Positions 13,678 to 13,771 of a stretch of 13,771 nt of DNA are shown piece by piece. Position 1 is the first letter of the stretch. The number at the start of each line of letters is the position of its first letter. The notes under the pieces were generated by a model. The model ran no database searches. It was given only the letters and a program-made list of their open reading frames with translations, and was not told the origin of the DNA. The DNA comes from CAYRVF01 sp964427535. GTDB lineage: Bacteria > Chloroflexota > Ktedonobacteria > Ktedonobacterales > JADMIN01. Made by a program: the position numbers and the translations under genes. The stretch is taken from contig CAYRVF010000132.1 in NCBI GenBank assembly GCA_964427535.1, positions 1 through 13,771 of the forward strand, written 5' to 3'.

Positions 13678-13771
13678 CCCGCTTCGATCTCGTCATCCGT
13701 GGCGGTCTCGTGGTGACGCCACATGCCACCGACGCGCGCAGTCCAGCGGATGCCGTCGTGCGCGGCGCACT
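13674..13771 (+). CDS. Start of an allantoinase/dihydropyrimidinase-type amidohydrolase, cut off by the window
   Basis: Only 32 codons are in the window, opening MTRFDLVIRGGLVVTP. 'FDLVIRGG.VV.P' is the usual first strand pair of allantoinases, dihydropyrimidinases and related cyclic amidohydrolases. The metal-binding HxH lies beyond the edge, so the exact enzyme cannot be read. After an allantoate amidohydrolase the likely role is allantoinase, hydrolysing allantoin to allantoate. The next residues (HATDARSPADAVV) look a little longer than usual before the second strand. The ATG overlaps the upstream TGA as ATGA, which indicates translational coupling in one operon. Confidence 0.75.
   Translation, partial: MTRFDLVIRGGLVVTPHATDARSPADAVVRGA

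Noticed and set aside
1..13771. CRISPR array, insertion sequence, prophage or tRNA
   Set aside because: I saw no regularly spaced repeats, transposase or integrase motifs, terminal inverted repeats or cloverleaf-like sequences on either strand.

Overview
The window is G+C-rich bacterial chromosome with no rRNA, tRNA, CRISPR array, transposase or phage gene that I can see. The gene content (MASE1 sensor kinase; DUF7144, DUF6325, DUF1269 and DUF2254 proteins; M20 allantoate amidohydrolase) and strong AGGAGG-type ribosome sites suggest a Chloroflexota bacterium of the Thermomicrobia/Ktedonobacteria kind. An actinobacterium is the main alternative. This placement is an inference from family distribution, not a search result.

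Layout. (1) 1-2327, minus strand: a membrane sensor histidine kinase (MASE1-PAS-PAS-HisKA) whose ATPase end lies outside the window. (2) 2328-2940: about 610 bases with no convincing gene. (3) 2941-8432, plus strand: six genes in a row, namely a DUF7144 membrane protein, a DUF6325 protein, a DUF1269 protein with a glycine-rich membrane hairpin, a phospholipase D/cardiolipin-synthase-like protein, a 209-residue protein of unknown function, and a DUF2254 integral membrane protein. Each has its own good ribosome site. Most are membrane or envelope proteins of the sort found in general stress loci. (4) 8533-10562, minus strand: a flavin monoamine oxidase and, 29 bases downstream, a small multi-pass membrane protein. 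(5) 10714-12064, minus strand: an alpha/beta hydrolase broken by an in-frame TAG, then a 99-residue ABM-like dimeric alpha-beta barrel protein. (6) 12252-13771, plus strand: a purine (urate/allantoin) degradation locus. It has a broken remnant of 5-hydroxyisourate hydrolase, an intact allantoate amidohydrolase, and the first 32 codons of an allantoinase/dihydropyrimidinase-type amidohydrolase overlapping it by ATGA.

The observations most worth a second look are the two freshly broken genes on the right. The alpha/beta hydrolase has lost only one Trp codon (TGG to TAG), and everything on both sides still reads as a normal protein. The hydroxyisourate hydrolase remnant is easy to miss. Its 3' end encodes the family's signature C-terminus ending YRGS, and a 10-base tandem duplication throws it out of frame; removing one copy restores a continuous 48-residue reading frame. 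Two more perfect short tandem duplications (10 and 12 bases) lie elsewhere in the window, which hints at slippage-type mutation. I found no clear evidence of a wholly new defence or mobile system. The best candidate for undescribed biology is the plus-strand membrane/stress cluster with its paired DUF6325-DUF1269 genes.
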